Shown: positions 36,424 to 45,306 of the stretch, piece by piece
Layout: every line of letters starts with the position of its first letter
Position numbering within the stretch: position 1 is the first letter of the stretch
Assembly (NCBI GenBank): GCA_900545315.1
Contig: UQYM01000002.1
Location: forward strand, 1 to 64,000
Reading direction: 5' to 3'
Source: an uncultured Alistipes sp.
Lineage (GTDB): Bacteria; Bacteroidota; Bacteroidia; Bacteroidales; Rikenellaceae
Length of the DNA: 64,000 nucleotides
Notes under the pieces: model-generated
Databases searched by the model: none
Told to the model about the DNA's origin: nothing
Seen by the model: only the letters and a program-made list of their open reading frames with translations
Program-made: the position numbers and the translations under genes

Positions 36424-39400
36424 TTAAGCGTTAGCAGGTTTCCGAATCCGGAACATAGCCGTGTAAAACAGCGGCAACAAAATAAGAGTAATCATCGTAC
36501 CGACAGTCAATCCACCCATAATGGTAATGGCCATCGAGCTGTACATCGGATCCGTAACCAGAGGCAACATACCGACAATCGTGGTCAGTGAGGCCATCAA
36601 CACGGGACGTACACGAGAGACGGTCGCTTCGATCACTGCCGTATAGGGATGTTTTTTCTCTTCGGTCTGCAAGCGGTTGATCTCGTCGACCAGCACAATG
36701 GCATTCTTGACCATCATACCAATCAATCCCAGGATACCGATAATGGCCATAAAGGTCATCGGCTGACCGCTCAGCAGCAACGACGGCGTAATGCCGCAGA
36801 AGACAAACGGGAAACAAAGTAGAATTAGGATTACTTTGCGCCAACTGTTGAACAACAGCAGCAAAATGGCCAAAATCAAAAAGACTGTCAGCGGAACATA
36901 ACGCATCAGGTTGCCAATGGCTTCGCCCTGTACTTCGCCTTCGCCGACCCACCGCATCGTATAGCCTGCGGGCAGCGGAATGGCCTCCACCTCATCCTTG
37001 ATCGAAGAGACCACCTTGGCCGGAGTGGCGGCATCACAATCGGGATTGGGGTCGCACTCCGCCTCAATCACCCGACGGCCATTGAGCCGCAACACCACAT
37101 CTTCATCCCAATCCAACCGGATATCTTTAGCCACATTACCCAGCGGCGTCGCACGAAATACCTTGTCCTGCAGCTCACCCATGGCATTGCCGCCACCCAA
37201 AGCTCCCTGCAACTCCTCATTCGAAAGGTGGACATTCATCATGCTCCATACAGGGATGTCATTCAGGTTACTGATGCGGCTGCCATCGGCATTGCGTACC
37301 TGCAAATTCAGCATCACCATGCGATCCTGATCGTTCAATACGCCGACCGGCATGCCATCCGTTGCAGCCAACAGTGCATTGGCCACATCTCCCCGCTCTA
37401 TCCCCGATCGCAAAGCATCCTGCTGCACATATTCGGCCACCAAGGCCTTGCCCGTCGGTTTCCAGTTATTCTGAACCGAATAGGGATCCACATAGGGGCA
37501 ACGACGCATGATCGCCTCGGCCTGATGACTCAACTCGCGCAATACAGCCGGATCGGGACCCGCAAACTCCACCTCAACCGTATGTGAGGTCGAAATCGAA
37601 AAGTTATACTTGCGGATTCGGATATAGGCCTCCGGGAAGGCTTCACGCAGCTGTTTCCGAACATGCGGAATCTGTTTGAGAACCGTTTTGTAATCCTTGC
37701 AATCGATGATCAACTCCCCGTAGCAATCCCCACCGGAGGTCATCGGCCGTACCAGGCAATAGTGTGCAGGAGCACTGCCCTGACTGATCGCAATACGCTC
37801 AAGGTCTGGATTCCCGGAAAGCGAATCCTCCATCTCCAACAGTCGGTCACGCACCGTATCGGCATCGGTCGCCGCCGGGAAAAAGCACTCGACCACAAAC
37901 TGTTTATAATCGAAATCGGGGAAAAAGAGGTTTTTCACACGGGTCATTCCGAAGATGCTGAGTGCCAACACCCCAAACGCAACAAGAATCGTTGTCCGTT
38001 TATACCCGATCAAAAAGGCGATGGCCCGACGGACAAAACGGTGTATGGGGGAATTCATCACCTCACCTTGCACGGCGTTGCGTTTCTCTCGACTCGGCAA
38101 CCACGATTTGGCACACACCGGAACCTGAACCAAGGCCAATACCCAACTGGCCAGCAGACTGACACACAGCACCAGGAACAGATCCCCGGCATACTCTCCG
38201 GAGGTATCGGGCGATAGATAGACGCTGAGGAAGGTCGAAGCGGCAATAATCGTTGCACCGAGCAGAGGCATGGCCGTATTGCGGCCAATCCGGTAAAGAT
38301 AGACTTTCGGCGGCAATCCCCGTTGCTTATCGACCAGAATGCCATCCATAATAACCACGGCATTATCGACCAGCATACCCATCGCAACAATAAACGCACC
38401 CAACGAGATACGCTGCAGTGTCGTTCCGCACATCAGCAGAATCGGGAAAGAGACCGCAACCGTCAACACCAGCCCAAATCCGATGATCAACCCGCTGCGC
38501 AGCCCCATCGTAAAGATCAGCACCAGAATCACGATGGCCACCGATTCGAGCAGATTCCACATGAATGAGGAGATGGCATCATTGACCTTATCGGGTTGGA
38601 AAAAGATCTTTTCGGTCTGAAAGCCTGCCGGGACCTGCTGCATGGCCTGAGCCAACTTGGCATCGACCGCCTTGCCCACATCGGGGACAATGGCCGACGA
38701 CTCCATCGCCACACAAATAGCCAACGCCGGACGCCCTCCGACAAAAAATCCATTGCGCTGAGGTTCCGAATAGGCCCGCTCTACGCGAGCAATGTCTCCG
38801 ATCCGGATCCGTTTCCCGTCCATGGTCTGGATCAGCAGATTGCGGATATCCTCCTCGTTCTCCACTTCAGAGTCGACATACAACGCAATCCGTTCATCAC
38901 CACTGTGGTATTTGCCGGCATTGACCATCTTGCCGGCAGACTGCAAAGCCGAAATAATCTGGGTCGGAACAATGCCATTGCGAGCAATCTGCTCTTTGGA
39001 GAGGATAATGTTGATCACCTCATCGCGGTTCCCGACAATGTTGATCCGCTTCACTCCCTTCACATCGAGCAGCTCCCGACGGATGTATTTGGCATAATCG
39101 TACATCTCCGGATAGTCGTACCCGTCAGCCGTCAACGCATAAAAAATACCGTACACATCCATCATGTCATCGATCACGATGGGGGCATAACACCCCTGCG
39201 GCAACCGCGAAGCCACATCGTTCACCTTGCGGCGCAACAGATCAAAGTGCTGCTCGATATCTCGATTCAGTACCGTCATCTGCAACTCAACGGTGAAGAT
39301 CGCCGAACCGTTCTGACACTCGGTTTTGATCTTTTTGACATTCGGCAAGGCACGTAACTCATCCTCCATCGTCTGAGCCACCTTCAGCTCCATGTCATGT

Positions 39401-39570
39401 GCACTGGCTCCGGGCCAAGCCACCACCACCATGGCCTGTTTGGGCGATACGGCCGGATCCTCCAGCTTGGGCATCTGGATGAACGACAATACTCCCGCTA
39501 CCAAAATTGCCACCATCAACGACCAAAACAACAAAGGTCGCTGCATGAAAAATCGGGTCATCTTCATCAC
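36424..39570 (-). CDS. RND family efflux pump inner-membrane transporter
   Basis: This is a 1048-residue proton-driven AcrB-like permease. The N-terminal membrane helix is followed by the porter domain, then the segment GMLVDNAVVIMDGI near residue 400 with the proton-relay Asp, and a second half with the matching GLIGMMVKNAIVLVDEI. Twelve membrane segments are expected. It overlaps the fusion-protein gene upstream by 4 bases and the TolC-like gene lies 11 bases downstream, so the three form one operon. Homologs export drugs, bile acids or metals. The sequence resembles multidrug members more than CzcA, but the substrate is not known. Confidence 0.93.
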   Translation of the reverse strand: MMKMTRFFMQRPLLFWSLMVAILVAGVLSFIQMPKLEDPAVSPKQAMVVVAWPGASAHDMELKVAQTMEDELRALPNVKKIKTECQNGSAIFTVELQMTVLNRDIEQHFDLLRRKVNDVASRLPQGCYAPIVIDDMMDVYGIFYALTADGYDYPEMYDYAKYIRRELLDVKGVKRINIVGNRDEVINIILSKEQIARNGIVPTQIISALQSAGKMVNAGKYHSGDERIALYVDSEVENEEDIRNLLIQTMDGKRIRIGDIARVERAYSEPQRNGFFVGGRPALAICVAMESSAIVPDVGKAVDAKLAQAMQQVPAGFQTEKIFFQPDKVNDAISSFMWNLLESVAIVILVLIFTMGLRSGLIIGFGLVLTVAVSFPILLMCGTTLQRISLGAFIVAMGMLVDNAVVIMDGILVDKQRGLPPKVYLYRIGRNTAMPLLGATIIAASTFLSVYLSPDTSGEYAGDLFLVLCVSLLASWVLALVQVPVCAKSWLPSREKRNAVQGEVMNSPIHRFVRRAIAFLIGYKRTTILVAFGVLALSIFGMTRVKNLFFPDFDYKQFVVECFFPAATDADTVRDRLLEMEDSLSGNPDLERIAISQGSAPAHYCLVRPMTSGGDCYGELIIDCKDYKTVLKQIPHVRKQLREAFPEAYIRIRKYNFSISTSHTVEVEFAGPDPAVLRELSHQAEAIMRRCPYVDPYSVQNNWKPTGKALVAEYVQQDALRSGIERGDVANALLAATDGMPVGVLNDQDRMVMLNLQVRNADGSRISNLNDIPVWSMMNVHLSNEELQGALGGGNAMGELQDKVFRATPLGNVAKDIRLDWDEDVVLRLNGRRVIEAECDPNPDCDAATPAKVVSSIKDEVEAIPLPAGYTMRWVGEGEVQGEAIGNLMRYVPLTVFLILAILLLLFNSWRKVILILLCFPFVFCGITPSLLLSGQPMTFMAIIGILGLIGMMVKNAIVLVDEINRLQTEEKKHPYTAVIEATVSRVRPVLMASLTTIVGMLPLVTDPMYSSMAITIMGGLTVGTMITLILLPLFYTAMFRIRKPANA

Positions 39571-40622
39571 AACAATCCTCCTACGTTGGTTTTACTCGGA
39601 CGTTCAATCACATGCACTTTCTCTCCCTGTTGCAACATATTAACTCCGGCACGGACTATCTGTTCATTGCCTGTCAACCCTTCGCGGATCACGGCTCTAC
39701 CTTGAGCATCGTTTCCATCAAGCATCACCTGTTGTTTTACCAGCGTTGAGTCGGCTCCTAACACCCATACACACGAAGTGTCGCCATCCCAAAATACAGC
39801 ACATAACGGCAAGGCAAAACCTGTCGCACCCACTGTATCTGTCATCACGATACCAACCTGGACATTCATACCGGCCGTCAACTGTTTACCAGGTTGACCC
39901 ATAAAGGTCAACCGTAACTGATACAACTGATTCCCATCTGCTTTGGGAGTCAGACTCAAAAGCTGCATCGGCAACTCTCCCTCCGATCCGGCAACCTGAC
40001 AAAAATAACGGGTAAAACGATCACGCTGCTGATACTCTGCCACCGGGATGTCGGCCACCACCTCCATCCGCGAAACATCCAACAACGTAAACAGAGCCGT
40101 ACCCGCATCGACCATCTCGGCCGGTGAAAAATTCACAGCCTGGATATACCCATCCGTAGGTGCATACAGTTTCGTATAATTAAGTTTATTCTTGTTGGCC
40201 TGCAACTGGACGCCCAATTGCCGCAGTCCAGCTGTCGCCTTTTCATAATCGTTGGCCGAAATGCTCTTTTGACGATAGAGCTGCTCGGTACGCCCCACCT
40301 CATCTTTGAGCTGATCGTACTGAATCTGTAACGCCTCAACGCCCAACCGGTAATCCGCATCATCCAGCTCGGCCAGCAATTGTCCCTTGTGCACATAATC
40401 TCCCTCGGCAACAAGAATGCGTTCGATCTGTCCAGGCGTCTTAAAACCCAAATTAATGGTATGCGCCTCGCGGACTATCCCCGAATAGTTTTTCACAACC
40501 GTACCCTCCATCGCCTCCGGAGTGGTCACCATGACGCTGTGTACTGTAGAACCGCCCTGAGGCGCATCGCCGCACGAAGCGAAAACGCCCGCAACGACAA
40601 TCATCATGATCGCTCTCTTCAT
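39567..40622 (-). CDS. RND efflux periplasmic adaptor (membrane fusion) lipoprotein
   Basis: The 351-residue lipoprotein (lipobox FASC at about residue 17) joins the inner-membrane pump to the outer-membrane channel. It shows the two lipoyl halves around GFKTPGQIERILVAEGDYV and LYAPTDGYIQAVNFSPAEMV, a helical hairpin (LGVEALQIQYDQLKDEVGRT onwards) and a beta-barrel domain. It is the first gene of the operon, and its start faces the AraC regulator across a 177-base intergenic region that contains repeated GTCCAATC sites. Confidence 0.92.
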   Translation of the reverse strand: MKRAIMMIVVAGVFASCGDAPQGGSTVHSVMVTTPEAMEGTVVKNYSGIVREAHTINLGFKTPGQIERILVAEGDYVHKGQLLAELDDADYRLGVEALQIQYDQLKDEVGRTEQLYRQKSISANDYEKATAGLRQLGVQLQANKNKLNYTKLYAPTDGYIQAVNFSPAEMVDAGTALFTLLDVSRMEVVADIPVAEYQQRDRFTRYFCQVAGSEGELPMQLLSLTPKADGNQLYQLRLTFMGQPGKQLTAGMNVQVGIVMTDTVGATGFALPLCAVFWDGDTSCVWVLGADSTLVKQQVMLDGNDAQGRAVIREGLTGNEQIVRAGVNMLQQGEKVHVIERPSKTNVGGLL

Positions 40623-40692
40623 ATCTCAGTTTTTAACGTGTTGCAGAAAATCGTCTCATCTCTTGGTCGCAAAGTTCCCTATTTATTTGTTT

Positions 40693-40791
40693 GTCCAATC
40701 CTCCTAATGGGACAATATATTGTTCGATTGGATAACAAAACGGCTGGATCTATCCTAAAACACCTATCTTTATTCCTCGAAACGTCCAATC
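40693..40791. promoter_or_regulatory. Candidate AraC-type operator repeats
   Basis: GTCCAATC occurs at 40693-40700 and 40784-40791, and its inverse GATTGGA at 40726-40732. A 12-base palindrome ACAATATATTGT sits between at 40712-40723. These lie between the divergent efflux operon and the AraC-type gene, the usual place for regulator binding. A weak -7 box TATCTTTA (40764-40771) could serve the regulator gene. Binding itself is inference. Confidence 0.45.
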
Positions 40792-40799
40792 ACTGACCA

Positions 40800-41708
40800 A
40801 TGAAAACCCCTTTTGTCGATATGAACCTGGTGCGGCTCTCCGCACAACAGGGCGCCCTGAACCTGGACAACGAATTTATCCTGATCGATAACCTGCAGAG
40901 CGACTCACCCACACATGACCCCACAGAGCTGTTCGTCAACCACCCCGTTAAACTCGCCTGCCATATCATCACCTTCTGCCTATCCGGAACCCTGCGATTC
41001 CGAATCAATCTACGATATTTCGAGCTGAAACCCAACGATATCCTGATCTGCCAAGAGGGTATCATCGGTGAATTTATCGGCATGGATCCCGGAACTCGTA
41101 TTGCCGTCATCGGAGCCACCCATGCCTTCTATACCATTCCCAACAATTTTGACTGCGCCATCTCCTTGCAACGCCAACTCCACGTCCATCCACTCTGCCA
41201 CCTGAAACCCTCGGTCATTGACGAGTGTATGACCATCTATGGGCTGATGCGCAACAAAATCGCTGAAACAGACAATCTCTTCCGCAGAGGGTCCCTGCTC
41301 GGATATGGGCAGGTGTTGATGTACACCATCTTCAACTATTGCCTGCTCGACGATCGGGCCACCGATAAACCCAAAGAGATGGCCAGCCGCCAATATGAAC
41401 TCTACGCTCGATTCTTCCGCGAGGTGCAAAAACACTACACACAGGAGCGTAGCATTGCCTATTATGCCAACCTGCTGTGTGTCACACCCAAATACCTCTC
41501 TCAGGTGGTTCGCCGGGTCAGCGGACGATTGGCCGGAGAGTGGATCTCGGATTACGTCATTCTCGAGGCTAAAGCCCTGCTCAAAAGCCGCGAATACACC
41601 ATCCAGCAAATCAGCAACATGTTGAATTTTGCCAACCAATCCTTCTTTGGGAAATATTTTAAAGACAAGGTCGGATGCTCACCCTCCGCCTACCAAAATG
41701 CCGAATAG
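40800..41708 (+). CDS. AraC family transcriptional regulator
   Basis: The 302-residue protein has an N-terminal sensor of about 180 residues (cupin-like, with LSGTLRFRINLRYFELKPND) and a C-terminal AraC DNA-binding domain (about 195-300): two helix-turn-helices, with YYANLLCVTPKYLSQVVRRV in the first and FANQSFFGKYFKDKVGCSPSAYQ in the second. It is divergent from the RND operon and probably controls it, responding to a ligand in its N-terminal domain. Activator or repressor cannot be told. Confidence 0.9.
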   Translation: MKTPFVDMNLVRLSAQQGALNLDNEFILIDNLQSDSPTHDPTELFVNHPVKLACHIITFCLSGTLRFRINLRYFELKPNDILICQEGIIGEFIGMDPGTRIAVIGATHAFYTIPNNFDCAISLQRQLHVHPLCHLKPSVIDECMTIYGLMRNKIAETDNLFRRGSLLGYGQVLMYTIFNYCLLDDRATDKPKEMASRQYELYARFFREVQKHYTQERSIAYYANLLCVTPKYLSQVVRRVSGRLAGEWISDYVILEAKALLKSREYTIQQISNMLNFANQSFFGKYFKDKVGCSPSAYQNAE

Positions 41709-41880
41709 CCCAAACCTACCTCCCCACTCTTATCGTACAGCTCCAGTTAATCAAAGTCTCCGAAACCTACTACCTACTATTCAAGTGAAATTTTTCTGAG
41801 GGAACCAGCAATCGCAACCAGCAAAAATCTATTGCAGGAGACACCGAAAACAGGGAACCAATCACACAATATTTTGTTCT

Positions 41881-42639
41881 TTACTTAATCCCTGCGCAAC
41901 GCTGCCGCTCCAGATCCAACAGCATTTTTTTACAGGTGAGGCCATAAGCATAGCCGGTCAGCCGGCCTTCAGCTCCAACTACCCGATGACACGGCACCAC
42001 AATCATCCACGGATTGCGATTGCAGGCCATTCCAACTGCACGGGCTGCCCCCGGAGCCCCAATCGCTCGCGCTATCTCGCCATAGGTTCGGCAAGTACCA
42101 TAGGGAATGTCACATAAAGCACCCCACACCCGCCTTTGGAAAGGGGTTCCCTCCTCGTCCAACGGCAGATCGAACACGGTCCGCCTCCCGGCAAAATAGT
42201 CCTGCAACTGTTCCGCAGCCTGCCGAATCAACGGAGTCTCCATCAATTGATATCCATTACAATTCATGCAAGCAGCGCCCCTCTGTTGCTGGTCGATGCC
42301 TCTTGCAACCATTGCATGGTGAACTGTTACCGCATTACAGGCAGAGACTGTATCATCCAATGGAGTTTTGGCAGGTACAGAGCTCATAGTATGTTTGGCT
42401 TCCCCATGCTGCTCGTTTCCATCCCGCTCCGACTGCTTTTCGTCCTCTTCACAAAGGGAAAATTCTCCATCAAATTTATGCTCAGAGGCACGTGGTTCCT
42501 CAAGCAACCTTACAGCAACCACCCCCTGAATAGAGGCCTCGATACGCACAACACCCAACCACATCAGGTAATCGTAATACCAAATCGGGGCGTTCGTATC
42601 TTTCCGGCAAGATATTTTCGTTTGATGGGCTAACCGCAT
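41881..42639 (-). CDS. ogt: Methylated-DNA--cysteine S-methyltransferase with unusual insert
   Basis: The C-terminal domain (about 131-252) is a typical O6-alkylguanine-DNA alkyltransferase: TPFQRRVWGALCDIPYGTCR, GAARAVGMACNRNP and the active-site VVPCHRVVG with acceptor Cys217. The N-terminal strand region (WYYDYLMWLGVVRIEASIQG) is also kept. Between them lie about 84 residues (49-132), where relatives usually have far fewer. The insert is polar and contains Cys63, Cys101, CMNC (124-127) and a His pair at 107-108. It repairs alkylated guanines in DNA. Codons of the insert do not look foreign. Confidence 0.88.
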   Translation of the reverse strand: MRLAHQTKISCRKDTNAPIWYYDYLMWLGVVRIEASIQGVVAVRLLEEPRASEHKFDGEFSLCEEDEKQSERDGNEQHGEAKHTMSSVPAKTPLDDTVSACNAVTVHHAMVARGIDQQQRGAACMNCNGYQLMETPLIRQAAEQLQDYFAGRRTVFDLPLDEEGTPFQRRVWGALCDIPYGTCRTYGEIARAIGAPGAARAVGMACNRNPWMIVVPCHRVVGAEGRLTGYAYGLTCKKMLLDLERQRCAGIK

Positions 42640-43078
42640 GCAGTTTTACTTCAATTTCTAATTTTCAAAATAACGAAAGGCTGATCGAATTCCATGCAGT
42701 TCTATGGCTCTCTATCAAGCCCGAAACCATGGCCACACCTTCAGCAGGTCGCTCTCAGTGTACGTAACTTAATTTATAAACAAACCTCCGCGGGTCCAAT
42801 AGGTCCATGTAAAGGTAGCCACTTTCACCCAAATTGCCAATAGTCGCTCTGTCGGTTTCCCCAATCAAGACTTCGAACTGGTATAAAAAATACGCAGGCC
42901 CCGACCATTGAGTCAGAGCCTGCGATCCCTTTTCAATCAATACAAAGGCTTAATTTCAGTCTCCGATCAAATTACGAGACTTGAAGCCACAAAAAATTTC
43001 GTAATCTTTTTTGTCCCTTTGTTGATTTTAATCCAAGAACGTATTCACAGCTATTTTTCTGCATCGAATCTGCATTTG
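42640..43078. other. Intergenic gap upstream of the alkyltransferase gene
   Basis: This contains the minus-strand terminator listed below. Otherwise AT-rich sequence without a recognisable gene. Confidence 0.5.
42893..42924 (-). terminator. Terminator of the PepSY-like gene
   Basis: On the minus strand CGCAGGCTCTGAC pairs with GTCGGGGCCTGCG (13 bp including G-T pairs), followed by TATTTTTTATA. It lies about 155 bases past the stop of the PepSY-like gene. Confidence 0.75.
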
Positions 43079-43516
43079 TCAATCGACGTCCATATCGATC
43101 ACATGGAAATTCAGATCGAATTCCAACTCAAAACGATTGCTGAGCTTAACATCATATCCCCGTTTGTCACGACTGATCGACACAATCTGCTGCCCCTCAT
43201 ATTGTGCAGCCACCCATGTTTTAATCTGCTGGGGAACAATCGCTGCAGGAACCGGAACATTCAGGCAATCCACCTCGGTCCACTCCCCGCTTTTGTTGAA
43301 TTCCACCTGACTGCCATCAGCCATCATCACATCGTACGTACGATCGAATACATCCTGATCCACCTTGGCATACAACACCTTTGCCTTAGGGAAATGGGTC
43401 TTGATAAACTGCTGGGCAGCAACAGGTGTCTGCTCAAAAGCAATCGGTTTATCATCTGCGCAACCTACCGTCGCAATGCCGAACAGGCCTATTAAAAGCA
43501 TCCAAAATTTTTTCAT
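43079..43516 (-). CDS. Exported PepSY-like protein (beta-lactamase-inhibitor-like)
   Basis: The 145-residue protein has a signal sequence (MKKFWMLLIGLFGIATVGCA; Cys19 may be lipidated). The mature part contains two similar halves: PVAAQQFIKTHFPKAKVLYA with VMMADGSQVEFNKSGEW, and VPQQIKTWVAAQYEGQQIV with YDVKLSNRFELEFD. This is the pattern of PF11396 (PepSY-like), common in Bacteroidota periplasm. The molecular function is not established; the domain is thought to bind other proteins. It is a single gene with its own terminator. Confidence 0.78.
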   Translation of the reverse strand: MKKFWMLLIGLFGIATVGCADDKPIAFEQTPVAAQQFIKTHFPKAKVLYAKVDQDVFDRTYDVMMADGSQVEFNKSGEWTEVDCLNVPVPAAIVPQQIKTWVAAQYEGQQIVSISRDKRGYDVKLSNRFELEFDLNFHVIDMDVD

Positions 43517-43695
43517 CTCTTTTAATTTTTAAAGTTATTCTATTTTCAATAATTCTACCCTCACTGAAGAGTATTTATAACGCTTTCGTATAAACAAATC
43601 TCTTCGAGATCCAGCTAAATATACGAAATATTCACAAATATTCTCGTTCCTGCTTGAATATTTGGCTGTCTATTAATTTCAGCCAAAAATAAACT

Positions 43696-43728
43696 TTTAG
43701 CCCTCCCCCGCAACGGAGGAGGGCTAAA
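43696..43728 (-). terminator. Terminator of the MarR-HMA-thioredoxin operon
   Basis: TTTAGCCCTCC pairs with GGAGGGCTAAA (11 bp). On the minus strand it is followed by AGTTTATTTTT. It lies 19 bases past the thioredoxin stop. Confidence 0.8.
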
Positions 43729-43746
43729 GGTGGACACCAAAATCAC

Positions 43747-44235
43747 TTATTTGGCAAGCAGTACCTCCTGAATAATCTTCTCAAAATCGGCCTTGCCAAT
43801 CGCTCCCTGAACCATCTGCGGCTTACCCTCCATCGGGACAAACAACAGCGTCGGAATCGAACGAATACCAAAAGCAGCTGCCAACTCCTGCTCCTGCTCC
43901 GTATCAATCTTATAGATATCGATCTTGTCTCCATACTCGGCAGCCAACTCATCCAAAATCGGAGCTACCCGTTTGCAAGGACCACACCATGAAGCATAAA
44001 AATCAATAATCGCCGGCTTCTCGCCCAAATATTTCCACTCGGTAGGATTACCCTCGTAATCAACCACCTTCTTCAAAAATTCCGCTTTTGTCAAATGAAT
44101 AGGTTTCATAACTGTTGTCGTTTTACTCGTTTGTTCACTCTGTTGATTGCTGTTCTGCGCACTTCTTGCCTCAGAAGCTCCTCCGCATGCCGTCAGCACA
44201 AAAACCGACAGCACTCCCATCAGAATCTTTTTCAT
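43747..44235 (-). CDS. Thioredoxin-like lipoprotein
   Basis: The 162-residue protein has a lipobox LTAC (Cys17), a polar linker of about 25 residues, and a thioredoxin domain with the redox centre WCGPC (Cys84 and Cys87) and the cis-proline in RSIPTLLF. It probably acts in the periplasm as a thiol-disulfide reductase or oxidase. It is the last gene of a minus-strand operon after a small metal-binding-like protein (16-base gap) and a MarR regulator, so its expression may respond to redox or metal signals. Confidence 0.88.
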   Translation of the reverse strand: MKKILMGVLSVFVLTACGGASEARSAQNSNQQSEQTSKTTTVMKPIHLTKAEFLKKVVDYEGNPTEWKYLGEKPAIIDFYASWCGPCKRVAPILDELAAEYGDKIDIYKIDTEQEQELAAAFGIRSIPTLLFVPMEGKPQMVQGAIGKADFEKIIQEVLLAK

Positions 44236-44251
44236 GTCGTTTGGTTCTGTT

Positions 44252-44491
44252 TTATCTATTTTTTAATCGAATTTGCTCCTCACGCTCCGATTCTACCGGA
44301 TCATAACCCATCTCCCGCAAACGGGCCACCAAAGCATTACGATCCACCTCGTCGGTGTGCTCAACCACAATCCGATCCCGCTCCGGCTCAACACGAACGC
44401 CAAATACGCCGTTCACTTCACCCAAACCTTTGTGAATCGAATTGTTACATCCACACACCATTACATTCTTTACCCCTATTGTCGTCTTCAT
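44252..44491 (-). CDS. Small heavy-metal-associated (HMA-like) domain protein
   Basis: The 79-residue protein resembles the ferredoxin-fold HMA domain: KNVMVCGCNNSIHKGL, then VNGVFGVRVEP and a closing ALVARLREMGYDP. In classical HMA domains the motif is MxCxxC; here one residue is missing and the cysteines are Cys13-x-Cys15. Metal binding is therefore uncertain and may differ in geometry. The ATG at 44491 is preferred over one six codons upstream. It stands between MarR and thioredoxin genes in one operon and probably works with the thioredoxin. Confidence 0.7.
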   Translation of the reverse strand: MKTTIGVKNVMVCGCNNSIHKGLGEVNGVFGVRVEPERDRIVVEHTDEVDRNALVARLREMGYDPVESEREEQIRLKNR

Positions 44492-44521
44492 CTCCTGTAT
44501 ACCTGTCAATTATCGAGCCAT

Positions 44522-44890
44522 TCACTCCATCCCGGTGCATCGTCCCCGAAATAACGGTTGCAAAATCTCCGGAACCCCGACACTGCCACACCGCATCTTC
44601 GACAACGACTGCCGTCCGTGATCCGTCAATTCAAAATACATCTTACGTCGATCATCCTTCCCCAAAACACGCCGTAACAACCCCTTCTCCTCCAACGAAC
44701 GGATCACCTTGGAGGTATGCGACGGTGTCATCACATTCACCTCCGCTAACCCAGCTGCCGAAAGCTGACCTTCCGACAACGAACAGAGCAACATCGCCTC
44801 GTTCAATGACAAATGGTGCACCTTTACAAAATCGGCCTCAAAGGTCTGAATCGCCCGGCAAATATCCCGCATCAGACAAATGGTCTCCAT
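44522..44890 (-). CDS. MarR family transcriptional regulator
   Basis: The 122-residue protein has a winged helix: LSLNEAMLLCSL, GLAEVNVMTPSHTSKVIRSL and the wing KDDRRKMYFELTDHG. It binds DNA as a dimer and is commonly relieved by oxidants, phenolics or metals. A GTG start 11 codons upstream would overlap the TACATCTTTG promoter-like box (about 44923-44932), so the ATG at 44890 is preferred. It is the first gene of an operon with HMA-like and thioredoxin genes and likely represses it. Confidence 0.88.
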   Translation of the reverse strand: METICLMRDICRAIQTFEADFVKVHHLSLNEAMLLCSLSEGQLSAAGLAEVNVMTPSHTSKVIRSLEEKGLLRRVLGKDDRRKMYFELTDHGRQSLSKMRCGSVGVPEILQPLFRGRCTGME

Positions 44891-44939
44891 GCTCGAATTG
44901 ATCTTTTGATGTATTAACGTCACAAAGATGTAAATTATT

Positions 44940-44968
44940 TTCCAATGTCACAAGTTTCCAATGGAAAA
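44940..44968 (-). promoter_or_regulatory. Candidate MarR operator
   Basis: TTTCCAATG is repeated at 44940-44948 and 44956-44964, and the second copy is part of the palindrome TTTCCA-A-TGGAAA (44956-44968). The site lies just upstream of the MarR gene's -7-like box, where a repressor would block transcription. Assignment is by position and symmetry only. Confidence 0.45.
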
Positions 44969-45257
44969 TTTTTATGCATTCAATTAAATAGAATTTTATT
45001 TTACTGATAGTCAATATTTATCACTTAAATAAGACCTATAAGATTCCATACGATAAATGCACCATGAAGTTCAACGAACCCCGCACGTCCATAGAAAACA
45101 GGGTACACCGGCAAATAGCAAGGGGCGTTGCTGTGAGCATACAATGCAGAATGGACTGATCCCCACGAATCGCGCAGAGGTCTTCTTCCACATGCTTACT
45201 TGCCGCTTCAATAGGCTCAAAATTGACACGGAACGAATATCTTTAGCCGAAAGCAAC

Positions 45258-45265
45258 TACCTTTG
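45258..45265 (+). promoter_or_regulatory. -7 box of the MFS transporter gene
   Basis: TACCTTTG matches TAnnTTTG and lies 42 bases before the ATG. There is no -33 TTTG. Confidence 0.55.
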
Positions 45266-45306
45266 TGACATTGAACTTAAAGTGTGGCATCTAAAGATAC
45301 GACCTC

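Larger units (their letters stand above)
44924..45306. other. Divergent intergenic region between the MarR operon and MFS gene
   Basis: AT-rich. It holds the MarR promoter-like box, a candidate operator (separate entry) and a -7 box TACCTTTG (45258-45265) for the MFS gene. A frame at 45057-45665 is not coding. Confidence 0.5.

Noticed and set aside
42908..43495. 195-codon plus-strand frame over the PepSY-like gene
   Set aside because: The opposite strand has a signal peptide and family features; this frame has none.
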